This document shows positions 18,443-26,620 of a stretch of 64,000 bases of DNA, piece after piece; the first letter of the stretch is position 1; each line of letters starts with the position of its first letter. Position numbers and translations under genes: made by a program. The stretch is from an uncultured Bartonella sp. (GTDB lineage Bacteria > Pseudomonadota > Alphaproteobacteria > Rhizobiales > Rhizobiaceae). The notes under the pieces were generated by a model. That model was not told the origin of the DNA. It did not search any database and was given only the letters and a program-made list of their open reading frames with translations. The stretch is from NCBI RefSeq assembly GCF_945285465.1, contig NZ_CALYQK010000003.1:1-64000 (forward strand). Reading direction: 5' to 3'.

Positions 18443-20809
18443 TTGGCATTTCTGGATTTTCTATCCAATAAAGCAGTCAGAAACGCATTTTTGAGCGGGC
18501 AAGGTGCCTTTGTGCTTGATCGCGAAACTTATGCCATAGTCTGGCTGGACGGCGCGGTGGCGTCATTTTTTGGCTTCGCTACACTTTCTGCGGCACTTGA
18601 TCGTGAAGAGATTTTTGACAACGCGGTCAAACGGCAAATTGAAAACGGCATTAAAAGTGGCCGTCCCGTTCGTCTGCGCGGACAAAATACTAGCGCTTCT
18701 TTTCTCATGGCAGCGCTCAATGACGAGGCAACAGGGCAATATATTCTCGCTCGTCAGACACCCGTCAGTAACCGGAATATTCTGGATGATCATCCGCAAG
18801 TGCTTTTAGAGGGTCTCGCCAGTGACGATATTTCGGCAGCAATTTTTGATGGCGATAACAAGATTATCGTGGCGACAGAAACTTTTGCCGCTTCTGGCAC
18901 TGGGCTGCAAATCTTTCTGGCTTCGATTGATGATTTTACACCTGTCAAAACAGTGATGGACGTTGACCGGACGACTTTGCAGGTCAGCGCTATCCGTCTT
19001 CAAAGCGAACCACAACGATTTTTGGTGCTGGCGGTCAATATTACGGGGTTTTCACGGCAAAAACGAGTGCAGAATAATATCAAAACCGGCGATAACGCGT
19101 TGATCCATTTTACCTGGAAGATGGACAAAGAAGGATGTTTTACGTATTTTTCGCAGCAATTTTCAGAAAAATTCGGCAGTGTTCAAAAACTTATCGGCCA
19201 TAATCTCGTCGATCTCGACAATGAATTCAAACATTGTGGTTTTTCAAAATTGCAGGCGCAACTTGCTTCCCTTCAGCCATGGCAGGATGAAAAAATTACA
19301 TTGCCGGACGAAAAAAATGGTGGGTCGGTCGAAGTTGTGCTTTCAGGTGTACCAGTTTTTTCCCTTAACAATGAGCTCTGCAGTTTTCGCGGCTTCGGAA
19401 TTGCCAAAAACCATGAAGCCCATGAGGTAGAAACGGCCGATGGCGGCTTGACGCGGGAAAATGCTGCCAATGGACAAGAAATGACCGCGCCGCCAGCCGA
19501 AAAAACCGCTGATGAAGAAAAAATCGCTGGCGAAGAGAAAACTGGCGTTCTTAATTCGTCGGAACGCTCGGCTTTTCGTGAAATTGCCGAAAGATTGCGT
19601 CACGAATTAAATTTGCCTTTGATGGAAAGACCGCTTACCGGCGCTTTAACTTCACCGGAAAAAGACGCGGAAAATCCGCCACTTGCCACAGAACAATTTA
19701 TCCCGCAGTCTTTAGCGCTGTTAAACCTGCTTGATACGGCGACGGACGGCGTTATTTTTCTTGACAAGGACGGGCGCATCCGCACCTTTAGCGATGCTGC
19801 ATCCGCTTTGACGGGATATGAGCGCGAAGAGGTCGTTGCCCATCCTTTTGCAACTTTGTTTAGTGCCGCTTCGCAAAGTGCAATCAAAAACTATCTTGCC
19901 TGTTTTGAAAGTGGCGGCTCGAAACAAATTTTCAACCGCGGCGAACATGTGAAAATTGACACCCGGGAGGGTGGGGAAATTCGCGTTTTTGTGACACTCG
20001 TTCCGCTTGCATTGGGACAAGGATATGCTGCTTTATTGCGAGATATGACCAATGTTTCGCAACAGAACAGACCCATTTATGATAACGAGCTTATGGCAAG
20101 GACAATTCACGAGATTAGAACCCCCCTTAACGCCATGATCGGATTTGCCGAGATTATGGGGGAAGAACGGTTTGGAAGAATAGAAAACGAACGTTATCGC
20201 GGCTATTTGCGCGATATTATTTCTTCGGGTAAACACATTTTAACGCTGGTCAACCAGTTTCTGGAAAAAGCCAAATCCGCTCATAACCACGAAAATCATA
20301 GTCAAAAAGAAGAAAATCAATCGGCTATTTCTGGTGGATTCGATGTTATTGTTCAATTGCGTAAAGCGGTTGCATTGCTGGAAAATCAAGCCAATGAAAA
20401 TGGCATTATTATCCGAATTGTTATGCCCTCCCAAGTGCCCATGATTAACATTGATGCGCAGGAATTCCGGCAAATCGTCTGGAATCTGTTGTCGAACGCC
20501 ATTCGGTTTACCGCCAAAGGCGGCCAAATTGTTGTGCATCTTTCAGTTCAGGATGGCGAATTTGTCAAAGTTAGTGTGAGTGACAACGGTATTGGCATGA
20601 ACGACGAAGAAATTGTTCGCGCCCTTCAGCCTTATGGGCAGGTCGAGCGTAAAGACGGCCGTTTGGGCGATGCGGTTTTCGTCGGCACGGGACTTGGACT
20701 GCCGACAGCCAAAAGTCTTGTCGAAAAAAATGGCGGCCGGTTTATACTGCTATCAAAACCTAATCAGGGAACAACGGTCGAGCTTTTCTTTCCGCTTGTC
20801 CATTTATGA
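18443..20809 (+). CDS. PAS-domain sensor histidine kinase, PdhS-like
   Basis: A 788-residue kinase with no clear membrane helix, hence probably cytoplasmic. The N-terminal half contains degenerate PAS-like segments (GAFVLDRETYAIVWLDGAV; FTWKMDKEGCFTYFSQ), an acidic linker, and a well-formed PAS domain at about 425-540 (ATDGVIFLDKDGRI). The H-box reads TIHEIRTPLNAMIGFAEIMG with the phospho-accepting His near 556 and continues EERFGRIENERYRGYL, wording typical of the PdhS/DivJ/PleC group acting on DivK. The ATPase domain has LLSNAIRFTAKGG (N), DNGIGM (G1) and GTGLGLPTAKSL (G2). TTG at 18443 is preceded by GGAG at 6 nt; GTG at 18431 is the alternative. Classical PdhS is longer, so a paralogue is possible. 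Confidence 0.85.
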   Translation: MAFLDFLSNKAVRNAFLSGQGAFVLDRETYAIVWLDGAVASFFGFATLSAALDREEIFDNAVKRQIENGIKSGRPVRLRGQNTSASFLMAALNDEATGQYILARQTPVSNRNILDDHPQVLLEGLASDDISAAIFDGDNKIIVATETFAASGTGLQIFLASIDDFTPVKTVMDVDRTTLQVSAIRLQSEPQRFLVLAVNITGFSRQKRVQNNIKTGDNALIHFTWKMDKEGCFTYFSQQFSEKFGSVQKLIGHNLVDLDNEFKHCGFSKLQAQLASLQPWQDEKITLPDEKNGGSVEVVLSGVPVFSLNNELCSFRGFGIAKNHEAHEVETADGGLTRENAANGQEMTAPPAEKTADEEKIAGEEKTGVLNSSERSAFREIAERLRHELNLPLMERPLTGALTSPEKDAENPPLATEQFIPQSLALLNLLDTATDGVIFLDKDGRIRTFSDAASALTGYEREEVVAHPFATLFSAASQSAIKNYLACFESGGSKQIFNRGEHVKIDTREGGEIRVFVTLVPLALGQGYAALLRDMTNVSQQNRPIYDNELMARTIHEIRTPLNAMIGFAEIMGEERFGRIENERYRGYLRDIISSGKHILTLVNQFLEKAKSAHNHENHSQKEENQSAISGGFDVIVQLRKAVALLENQANENGIIIRIVMPSQVPMINIDAQEFRQIVWNLLSNAIRFTAKGGQIVVHLSVQDGEFVKVSVSDNGIGMNDEEIVRALQPYGQVERKDGRLGDAVFVGTGLGLPTAKSLVEKNGGRFILLSKPNQGTTVELFFPLVHL

Positions 20810-20868
20810 TCTAAGCCGGTGTTTTAGCTTGCAACAATAAAATAAACCGTGTGTGTTTTAAAAAGTGT

Positions 20869-20886
20869 CAAAGCTTGCGAGCTTTG
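20869..20886 (-). terminator. Hairpin downstream of mscL
   Basis: CAAAGCT (20869-20875) and AGCTTTG (20880-20886) form a 7-bp stem with a TGCG loop. Read on the minus strand it is followed a few bases later by CTTTTT, so it may end the mscL transcript about 80 bp after the stop. Confidence 0.35.
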
Positions 20887-20963
20887 CCTTTGCCCAATTA
20901 AAACACCATGCCAAAAGTGGCCGCAAGCGGCCGGCGTTTTGCAGGAATTCGGCGAAAATAGAA

Positions 20964-21377
20964 CTATTTTTTAGCCGCCAACAAATCACGAATTTCGGTA
21001 AGCAACTGTTCATCGCGCGGAACAGGTTTCGGTTGTGGAGTTTGCTGTTGTTGACGGTGCATCGCATTAATTGCCTTAACCACGATAAACAACACCCAGG
21101 CAATAATGAGAAAGTTGATGAGCAATGTAATAAAATGGCCATAGGCAATTGTTGCCCCCGCTTCACGTGCAGCGGCAAGCGTTGTCTGCTTTTGGCCGGC
21201 CAGTTGGATAAACATGTTGGAAAAATCGATACCGCCGGTAATCAAGCCGATAACCGGCATAAGCAAATCATTGACGATAGAATTGACCAGACCACCAAAT
21301 GCCCCGCCAATAATTACGCCAATGGCAAGATCAATCATATTGCCTTTCAAGGCAAATTCACGAAATTCTTTCAGCAT
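20964..21377 (-). CDS. mscL: Large-conductance mechanosensitive channel MscL
   Basis: MscL is a pentameric inner-membrane pore that opens under membrane tension and releases solutes during hypo-osmotic shock. The 137-residue product has the family start [20 protein letters not shown], pore-lining TM1 [20 protein letters not shown], a periplasmic loop, TM2 [20 protein letters not shown], and the cytoplasmic C-terminal helix LLTEIRDLL. The ATG at 21377 follows GGAAAG. The preceding TTG in frame is not needed. It is monocistronic and convergent with the sensor kinase. Confidence 0.97.
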   Translation of the reverse strand: MLKEFREFALKGNMIDLAIGVIIGGAFGGLVNSIVNDLLMPVIGLITGGIDFSNMFIQLAGQKQTTLAAAREAGATIAYGHFITLLINFLIIAWVLFIVVKAINAMHRQQQQTPQPKPVPRDEQLLTEIRDLLAAKK

Positions 21378-21533
21378 CAATCTTTCCTAACGTCAAAATA
21401 TTGTTTCCAAACCCTGGGCAGCCTGAAGGGGATGCCAATAATAATCGTCAAATATAGCAGTTTGGCTATAAGGAAAGGTTTGTAGGAAACTGTTTTTTGG
21501 TTTGACGCCAGACAGACCGGCTATTTTTCGTCT

Positions 21534-21941
21534 TTAAAGCTTGCCTGTTCCGTCATTGGCGGGCGTCTCATCATCTTTGAAATCGTTTTTGAATTTATCA
21601 AAAAAATACTTCATGGTGTCATAGGCCTGATCCATATCCTGCTTGTTTGGAAAAGTTGCCTTTGCCGCTGATTTTTGTTGTTCAAGTGCGGCAATCCGGT
21701 CTTTTAAAGTTTTGATTTCCTGTTCATAGCGGGCACGGTCATCATCGGAAATAACACATGTGATTTTGCCATCTTTGTCGAGGCATTTATCAATACTGCC
21801 GGTATCGCTATCAAAACGTAGAAAACCATCTTCAAATTTCTGGAATTCATAACGGTGATCGGCAGCCTGACCATTTGTTGCAAGGCACAAAGCACAAAAA
21901 GAAGTGAAAATAAGTGTTTTGAAAAGAAGAGATATCGACAT
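21534..21941 (-). CDS. Secreted hypothetical protein with coiled-coil segment
   Basis: Function unknown. From the ATG at 21941 (AAGGAA upstream) the 135-residue product begins with a signal peptide, MSISLLFKTLIFTSFCALCLA, with likely cleavage near NGQAADHR, so the protein is periplasmic or outside. The mature part has a short acidic domain with two cysteines flanking a Lys/Asp turn (KCLDKDGKITC, possibly a disulphide), a predicted coiled coil (YEQEIKTLKDRIAALEQQK), and an acidic Phe/Asp/Lys tail. Members with this layout are common in Rhizobiales as uncharacterised exported proteins. It lies between mscL and DUF952-pyrD and is divergent from the latter. Confidence 0.8.
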   Translation of the reverse strand: MSISLLFKTLIFTSFCALCLATNGQAADHRYEFQKFEDGFLRFDSDTGSIDKCLDKDGKITCVISDDDRARYEQEIKTLKDRIAALEQQKSAAKATFPNKQDMDQAYDTMKYFFDKFKNDFKDDETPANDGTGKL

Positions 21942-22032
21942 TTTTATTCCTTGGTTGAAGCTCGAACATACTTTATATAGGGCATAATTCAAATATTTCC
22001 TGTTTTTCAGAGGAAAAGGCTGGCTTGGCGAT

Positions 22033-22380
22033 ATGGCCCTGATTTATAAGATTGTGCCCAAGGGCGAATGGCAAAAAGCCGAAGAACAAGGTGTTTTTCG
22101 CGGTGCGGCGGTTGACCTTGATGATGGATTTATTCATTTTTCAACGGCCGAACAGGTAGGCGAAACGGCAAATAAACATTTTAGCGGTCAAACAGATCTT
22201 TTGCTTGTTGCTGTTGATGAAGATGCTCTTGATAAAGACAAATTCCGTTATGAAATATCGCGCGGTGGCGCTTTATTTCCCCATCTTTACGATAAATTAT
22301 CGCTTGAATGTGTTGTCGGAATTTGTCCCCTTGTTGCCGACAAACAAGGAATTTTTCATTTTGATGAGGTCGCATTATGA
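22033..22380 (+). CDS. DUF952 family protein
   Basis: A 115-residue protein matching DUF952 in length and pattern: [16 protein letters not shown] at the N-terminus, [13 protein letters not shown] (the strongly conserved GFIHxS motif), and [15 protein letters not shown] near the C-terminus. The family's biochemical role is not established. The gene overlaps pyrD by four bases (ATGA at 22377-22380), so the two are translationally coupled, an arrangement I recall in other Rhizobiales. Confidence 0.9.
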   Translation: MALIYKIVPKGEWQKAEEQGVFRGAAVDLDDGFIHFSTAEQVGETANKHFSGQTDLLLVAVDEDALDKDKFRYEISRGGALFPHLYDKLSLECVVGICPLVADKQGIFHFDEVAL

Positions 22381-23465
22381 ACTTCTACCGCTCTTTTGTT
22401 CGCCCCCTCGTTTTCTGTCTTTCGCCGGAAAGAGCCCATAACCTATCTATTCTCGCGTTAAAAAGCGGGTTTATCGGTGGCGGACAAATTCATGATAAAC
22501 GCCTTGCGGTCAAAATTGCCGGTCTTGAATTTCCGAATTTTTTGGGGCTTGCCGCCGGTTTTGATAAAAATGCCGAAGTGGCCGACCAGTTGTTGCAATT
22601 AGGTTTTGGTTTTAGCGAAGTTGGCACCGTTACGCCGCGCCCGCAGCCCGGCAATCCTTTGCCCCGGCTTTTCCGGCTTGAAGAAGACGAGGCGGTTATC
22701 AACCGCATGGGGTTTAATAATGGTGGCCATGACGCCGTTCATCGTCGTTTGCGGGCAAGGAAAAAGCACGGCATTATCGGGGTGAATATCGGAGCCAACA
22801 AGGATTCGGAAAATCGGATTGTTGATTACGTCCGCGGCATCCATTGTTTTTATGATGTCGCCAATTTTTTTGTCATCAATATATCGTCGCCGAATACGCC
22901 GGGTTTGCGTAATTTGCAGGCGCGCGCCAGTTTGCAAGAATTGCTTTTGGCCGCAAGCAAAGCAAGGCAGGAAGAAAAGGCCAAGGGGGCGCGCCACATT
23001 CCGGTGTTTTTGAAGATTGCACCCGATTTGACAGAAAAAGAGCTGGATGATGTGGCGGCCGAGCTTCTTTCCAGCGATATTGACGGGCTGATTGTTTCAA
23101 ACACAACGCTTGCCAGAACAGGTCTTGAAAACACCAAATATAGAAATGAATCAGGAGGCCTTTCGGGACGACCTTTATTTGAGCGTTCCACCATCATTTT
23201 GGCAAAAATGCGCCAAAGAGTAGGAAAAAAACTGCCAATTATCGGTGTTGGCGGTGTTTTTGATGCAAAAACGGCAATCGAAAAAATCAAAGCCGGGGCA
23301 GATCTTGTCGAAATTTATAGCTCCATGGTTTACGAGGGGGCGGATCTGGCGGCCAGAATTTTGAACAGTGTGCTCGAAACCATGAAGAAAGAGGAGGTTG
23401 TTAACATCAAAGACTATCGCGACAAGGCGGTGGTGGAATGGGCAAAACGGGAAATTCCAGATTAG
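22377..23465 (+). CDS. pyrD: Dihydroorotate dehydrogenase (quinone), class 2
   Basis: PyrD oxidises dihydroorotate to orotate in pyrimidine synthesis, passing electrons through FMN to membrane quinone. The 362-residue product has the class 2 N-terminal amphipathic helix region ([15 protein letters not shown]) that docks on the membrane. The FMN barrel has [47 protein letters not shown] (catalytic Ser) and [10 protein letters not shown]. It starts inside the stop of the DUF952 gene. The extra ~25 residues after the barrel ([12 protein letters not shown]) are acceptable for the family. Confidence 0.96.
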   Translation: MNFYRSFVRPLVFCLSPERAHNLSILALKSGFIGGGQIHDKRLAVKIAGLEFPNFLGLAAGFDKNAEVADQLLQLGFGFSEVGTVTPRPQPGNPLPRLFRLEEDEAVINRMGFNNGGHDAVHRRLRARKKHGIIGVNIGANKDSENRIVDYVRGIHCFYDVANFFVINISSPNTPGLRNLQARASLQELLLAASKARQEEKAKGARHIPVFLKIAPDLTEKELDDVAAELLSSDIDGLIVSNTTLARTGLENTKYRNESGGLSGRPLFERSTIILAKMRQRVGKKLPIIGVGGVFDAKTAIEKIKAGADLVEIYSSMVYEGADLAARILNSVLETMKKEEVVNIKDYRDKAVVEWAKREIPD

Positions 23466-23471
23466 ATGTTA

Positions 23472-23556
23472 CACGCGCTTGCCCAAAAGTGTGGAGCGGT
23501 TTTGGAGTAAGAAGCGCGTGGAAAGATGGGCTTGCCCAAAAGTGTGGAGCGGTTTT
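23472..23556. repeat. Palindromic intergenic repeat with a second partial copy
   Basis: The first unit (23472-23520) has nested inverted arms: CACGCGCTT (23472-23480) with AAGCGCGTG (23512-23520), and inside it CCAAAA (23483-23488) with TTTTGG (23500-23505). A 27-bp core at 23477-23503 is repeated exactly at 23530-23556, 53 bp on. The core (CCAAAAGTGTGGAGCGGTTT) resembles a short repeat I associate with rhizobial intergenic regions. I see no other copy in this window. Confidence 0.7.
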
Positions 23557-23719
23557 TCGATAATAACCAAAAAACAAAAGTGCTTTTGACCGGCTTTAAG
23601 GGCAGAGAAAAACAAAAAACGGCAAAAAAATCAATAAATGTGCTTTAAATGGGCTAAGGCACTTGCAAAATCGTTCGATCTTCCGTATGTCACCGGTCGG
23701 AACATTTTGTTTAAACGAT

Positions 23720-23796
23720 GCGGTTGTAGCTCAGTTGGTTAGAGCGCTGGTTTGTGGCACCAGAGGTCGTAGGTTCAACTCCCACCAACCGTACCA
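23720..23796 (+). tRNA. tRNA-His (GTG)
   Basis: A 77-nt cloverleaf with encoded CCA. Acceptor arms are GCGGTTG and CAACCGT, giving a terminal G1-U72 wobble. D arm GCTC/GAGC, anticodon stem CTGGT/ACCAG around loop TTGTGGC with anticodon GTG. T arm GTAGG/CCCAC has one A-C mismatch. Discriminator is A73 and no extra G-1 faces a C73. Alphaproteobacterial tRNA-His is known to lack G-1 and to differ at 72/73, so this is expected for the clade. Confidence 0.93.
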
Positions 23797-23924
23797 TCTC
23801 AATTCTCGAAAACTAAAATTCTTGCACTTGACATTTTCAGTGTTACGATAGCCCGGTAGTGTCGGCCATTGGTTTGGTTCTGCAATGAGCGGGGCGTTTG
23901 CCGGCATGATAGAAAGATTTGACG

Positions 23925-24751
23925 ATGGATGACAGTTATCAAAGTAATGGAAAGCGCCTTTTAAATAAAAAGGTGGTCATTACCGGAGCGGCCGGTGGTA
24001 TGGGGCATGCGATGGCAAAAAAGTTTGGCTATGAAAGTGCCAAACTTTTATTGCTCGACCTAACAGAGCAAGGTTTGCAGGAAACGAAGAAGATTCTTCA
24101 TAATATCGTTTTGGAAGCGGAAACCTATATTTGTGATGTATATCCGATGTAAAAAGCATTCAAAATCGTGCCGCAGCTATTTTTAAACAACATGGTGCAG
24201 TTGATTGTCTTATCAATAATGCCGGTATTTTGCCGCCAGCCACGCCGCTTGAAAAACTCGAAGCACAGACTTGGGATCGTGTTTTTTCGATTAACGTGCG
24301 CGGCGCGTTTCTTTGTGCCCAACAATTCGGTTTGCAAATGTTGCAGAAAAAATCGGGCAGTATTGTCAATATTGCGTCGATTGCTGCAACTTTCCCCTTG
24401 GGGCAGCCTGCTTATACACCGGCAAAAGCCGCTATATCGGCTTTGGCACGACAAATTGCGGTTGAATGGGGGCCACACGGTCTTCGGGCAAATTCGGTCA
24501 GCCCCGGCATGATTATGACGCCAATGACAACCAAGATCTATGAAGATAAAGCTGTCCTTGAAATGCGCAGCCGCGCCGTCGCTTCCCGTCGTATTGGTAA
24601 AGTGGAAGATATTGCAGCCGTTGCCGCTTATCTTTGTTCGGATGATGCAAGCTATATAAATGGTCAGGATATTGTTGTTGATGGCGGTTTTGGCCTGACA
24701 GCTTTGATGCGTATGCAACCGCTTGCCGCACAGCTTCAACCGCCGTATTGA
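23925..24751 (+). pseudogene. Short-chain dehydrogenase/reductase, frameshifted
   Basis: Two reading frames together encode one classical SDR of about 275 residues. The first (from ATG 23925) has the NAD(P) motif VITGAAGGMGHAMAKKFG and runs to ICDV before ending at a TAA near 24152. The second frame, readable from about 24143, continues SDVKSIQNRAAAIF, then LINNAGIL (NNAG motif), GSIVNIASIAA (Ser), AYTPAKAAI (catalytic Tyr-x-x-x-Lys), NSVSPGMIMTPM and the C-terminal INGQDIVVDGG. The frames join if the extra TA in GTATATCC (24137-24144) is removed. This is a 2-bp expansion of a TA run, by slippage or sequencing error. All catalytic residues remain in the second part. Substrate unknown. Confidence 0.85.
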
Positions 24752-24810
24752 TCATATTGGCAATGAAATTTATGTCGATCAGCCTTTTCAGGTTCAAGTG
24801 TTGATCGATT

Positions 24811-24851
24811 AAAACCGGCAAGTATGGCTTGGCCATTGATTGCCGGTTTTT
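24811..24851 (+). terminator. Rho-independent terminator after the SDR gene
   Basis: AAAACCGGCAA (24811-24821) and TTGCCGGTTTT (24840-24850) are perfect 11-bp arms with an 18-nt loop and a further T. They begin 60 bp after the SDR stop. Confidence 0.8.
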
Positions 24852-25184
24852 GATTCTGTCCGTAAACTGCCGAGTGATTGTGGGTGTGCGGTAACGGGCG
24901 GCAAATTCGGCATTTTTTTTGAAATAAAAATTATTCCGATCGGCTTGCGAGCGCTGATGTTCAGACTATTTGCCAATCAAAGGGCATATGCCTGTGATAA
25001 AATGGTTATGGGCGCAAAACAATGTCATTATCGGTCAATTATTTACACGGTTTGTTGGCGACGATTTACCGGTTCAATCTAATTTTTGCCTAGTTGGCAT
25101 GGAGAAAACCTTGCCTTTTATCACCAAAATTATGCTAGAAGAACGTTGAGCAAAAAATAGCGCGCATATTTGGTTTGGTGTTTA
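24852..25184. other. Intergenic region upstream of the PuuA-like gene
   Basis: About 330 bases follow the SDR terminator. A weak open frame (24840-25082) has no recognisable domain and I reject it. The stretch presumably holds the promoter of the glutamine synthetase-like gene. No operator or hairpin was seen. Confidence 0.35.
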
Positions 25185-26609
25185 ATGACTGGCGAGACTG
25201 ACGATAAAGCAAAAGGTAAGAGCAGCAAAACACGCGCTTATCTAAAAAATGTCTATGGTGTAAAAAACTGGAAACAGGCGTCGGAGTGGCTGGCTTTTCG
25301 AGGAATTGAAGACATCGAGTGTATTACCCCCGACCAGGCCGGCGTGGCACGCGGTAAAATGATGCCGTCAAACAAATTTACTTCCGATACATCACTGGCA
25401 CTTCCTTCGGCAGTGTTTATGGCAACGATTTCGGGTGACTATCCGGAAGACGGCAATGGTTTTCATTATCCCGCCGATGATGGCGATTTGCGTCTGGAGC
25501 CCGACCTTGCAACACTCAGTGTCGTTCCATGGGAAGATGACCCGACGGCACAGGTTATTTGCGATATTGTTTATCAGGATGGAACACGGGTAGAGTTTAC
25601 ACCACGCAATGTTTTACGCAACGTGGTTGAGTCCTATACAAGATTAGGCTTGAAGCCCGTGGTTGCACCGGAAATCGAGTTTTATCTTGTGCAAAAAAAT
25701 CCCGACCCCGATTATCCGCTCACTCCGCCGGTCGGCCGTTCTGGCCGGGCTATTGGCGGCGGGCAAGGCTATTCCATCGCAGGGGTGAACGAATTTGATG
25801 AATTGATTGACGATATGTACCATTTTTCCGAAGCACAGGGGCTGGAAATTGATACATTGATTCATGAAGAAGGGGCCGGCCAACTCGAGATTAATTTGCG
25901 CCATGGTGACCCGATCGAACTTGCCGATCAGGTTTTTTTGTTCAAACGCACCATTCGCGAAGCGGCATTCAAGCATGATATGTATGCCACTTTTATGGCC
26001 AAGCCTATTCAGGGCCAGCCGGGCTCGGCCATGCATATTCATCAGTCGATTATCGATGTAAAAACCGGTGACAATATCTTTACCAATAAAAATGGCAGCG
26101 AAAGTGAAGCCTTTCGTTTTTTCCTCGGCGGGTTGCAACAACATATGGCAAGTGCGCTGGTTATGCTTGCCCCTTATGTCAATTCCTACCGCCGGCTTGT
26201 GCCTGATCTTTCCGCACCGGTCAATCTTCATTGGGGGTATGATAATCGAACAACGGCTTTTCGCGTTCCACGCTCGAGTGCTCAAGCACGCCGCGTTGAA
26301 AATCGCCTCCCTTCTTCGGATGCCAACCCCTATCTGGCTCTTGCTGCATCGCTTGCCTGTGGGCTTATCGGTTTAATCGACAAGCTTCAACCGGACGAAC
26401 CTTCATGCAAAACTGTCAATGCCGACCATGTCGATCTGCCGCGCGGTCTTGTCGAGGCAGTGGCACTTTTTGACGAAAACAAGCGCTTGCGTTCCATATT
26501 GGGCGATACATTTGTCAACACTTATGCGGCGATCAAACGACAGGAATTTGAAACTTTCATGGAAGTTATAAGCCCGTGGGAACGGGAATACCTGTTGCTC
26601 AATGTTTAG
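25185..26609 (+). CDS. puuA: Glutamine synthetase-family ligase, probable gamma-glutamylputrescine synthetase
   Basis: The 474-residue product belongs to the glutamine synthetase superfamily, but the neighbour points to a PuuA-type role: ATP-dependent joining of glutamate to putrescine, first step of the Puu pathway. Beta-grasp N-terminal domain: RGIEDIECITPDQAGVARGK. Catalytic domain: APEIEFYLV (metal Glu), EEGAGQLEINLRHGDP, KPIQGQPGSAMHIHQS (metal His), and FRVPRSSAQARRVENRLPSS with the Arg/Glu active-site residues. It lacks the adenylylation Tyr context of GlnA and is close in size to PuuA (472 in E. coli). An FAD amine oxidase starts 11 bp downstream. ATG at 25185 is chosen; TTG at 25170 is possible. 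Another amine substrate cannot be excluded. Confidence 0.85.
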   Translation: MTGETDDKAKGKSSKTRAYLKNVYGVKNWKQASEWLAFRGIEDIECITPDQAGVARGKMMPSNKFTSDTSLALPSAVFMATISGDYPEDGNGFHYPADDGDLRLEPDLATLSVVPWEDDPTAQVICDIVYQDGTRVEFTPRNVLRNVVESYTRLGLKPVVAPEIEFYLVQKNPDPDYPLTPPVGRSGRAIGGGQGYSIAGVNEFDELIDDMYHFSEAQGLEIDTLIHEEGAGQLEINLRHGDPIELADQVFLFKRTIREAAFKHDMYATFMAKPIQGQPGSAMHIHQSIIDVKTGDNIFTNKNGSESEAFRFFLGGLQQHMASALVMLAPYVNSYRRLVPDLSAPVNLHWGYDNRTTAFRVPRSSAQARRVENRLPSSDANPYLALAASLACGLIGLIDKLQPDEPSCKTVNADHVDLPRGLVEAVALFDENKRLRSILGDTFVNTYAAIKRQEFETFMEVISPWEREYLLLNV

Positions 26610-26620
26610 GATATAAACGG

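Noticed and set aside
24840-25082. 80-codon frame before the PuuA-like gene
   Set aside because: Begins inside the SDR terminator and shows no conserved feature.
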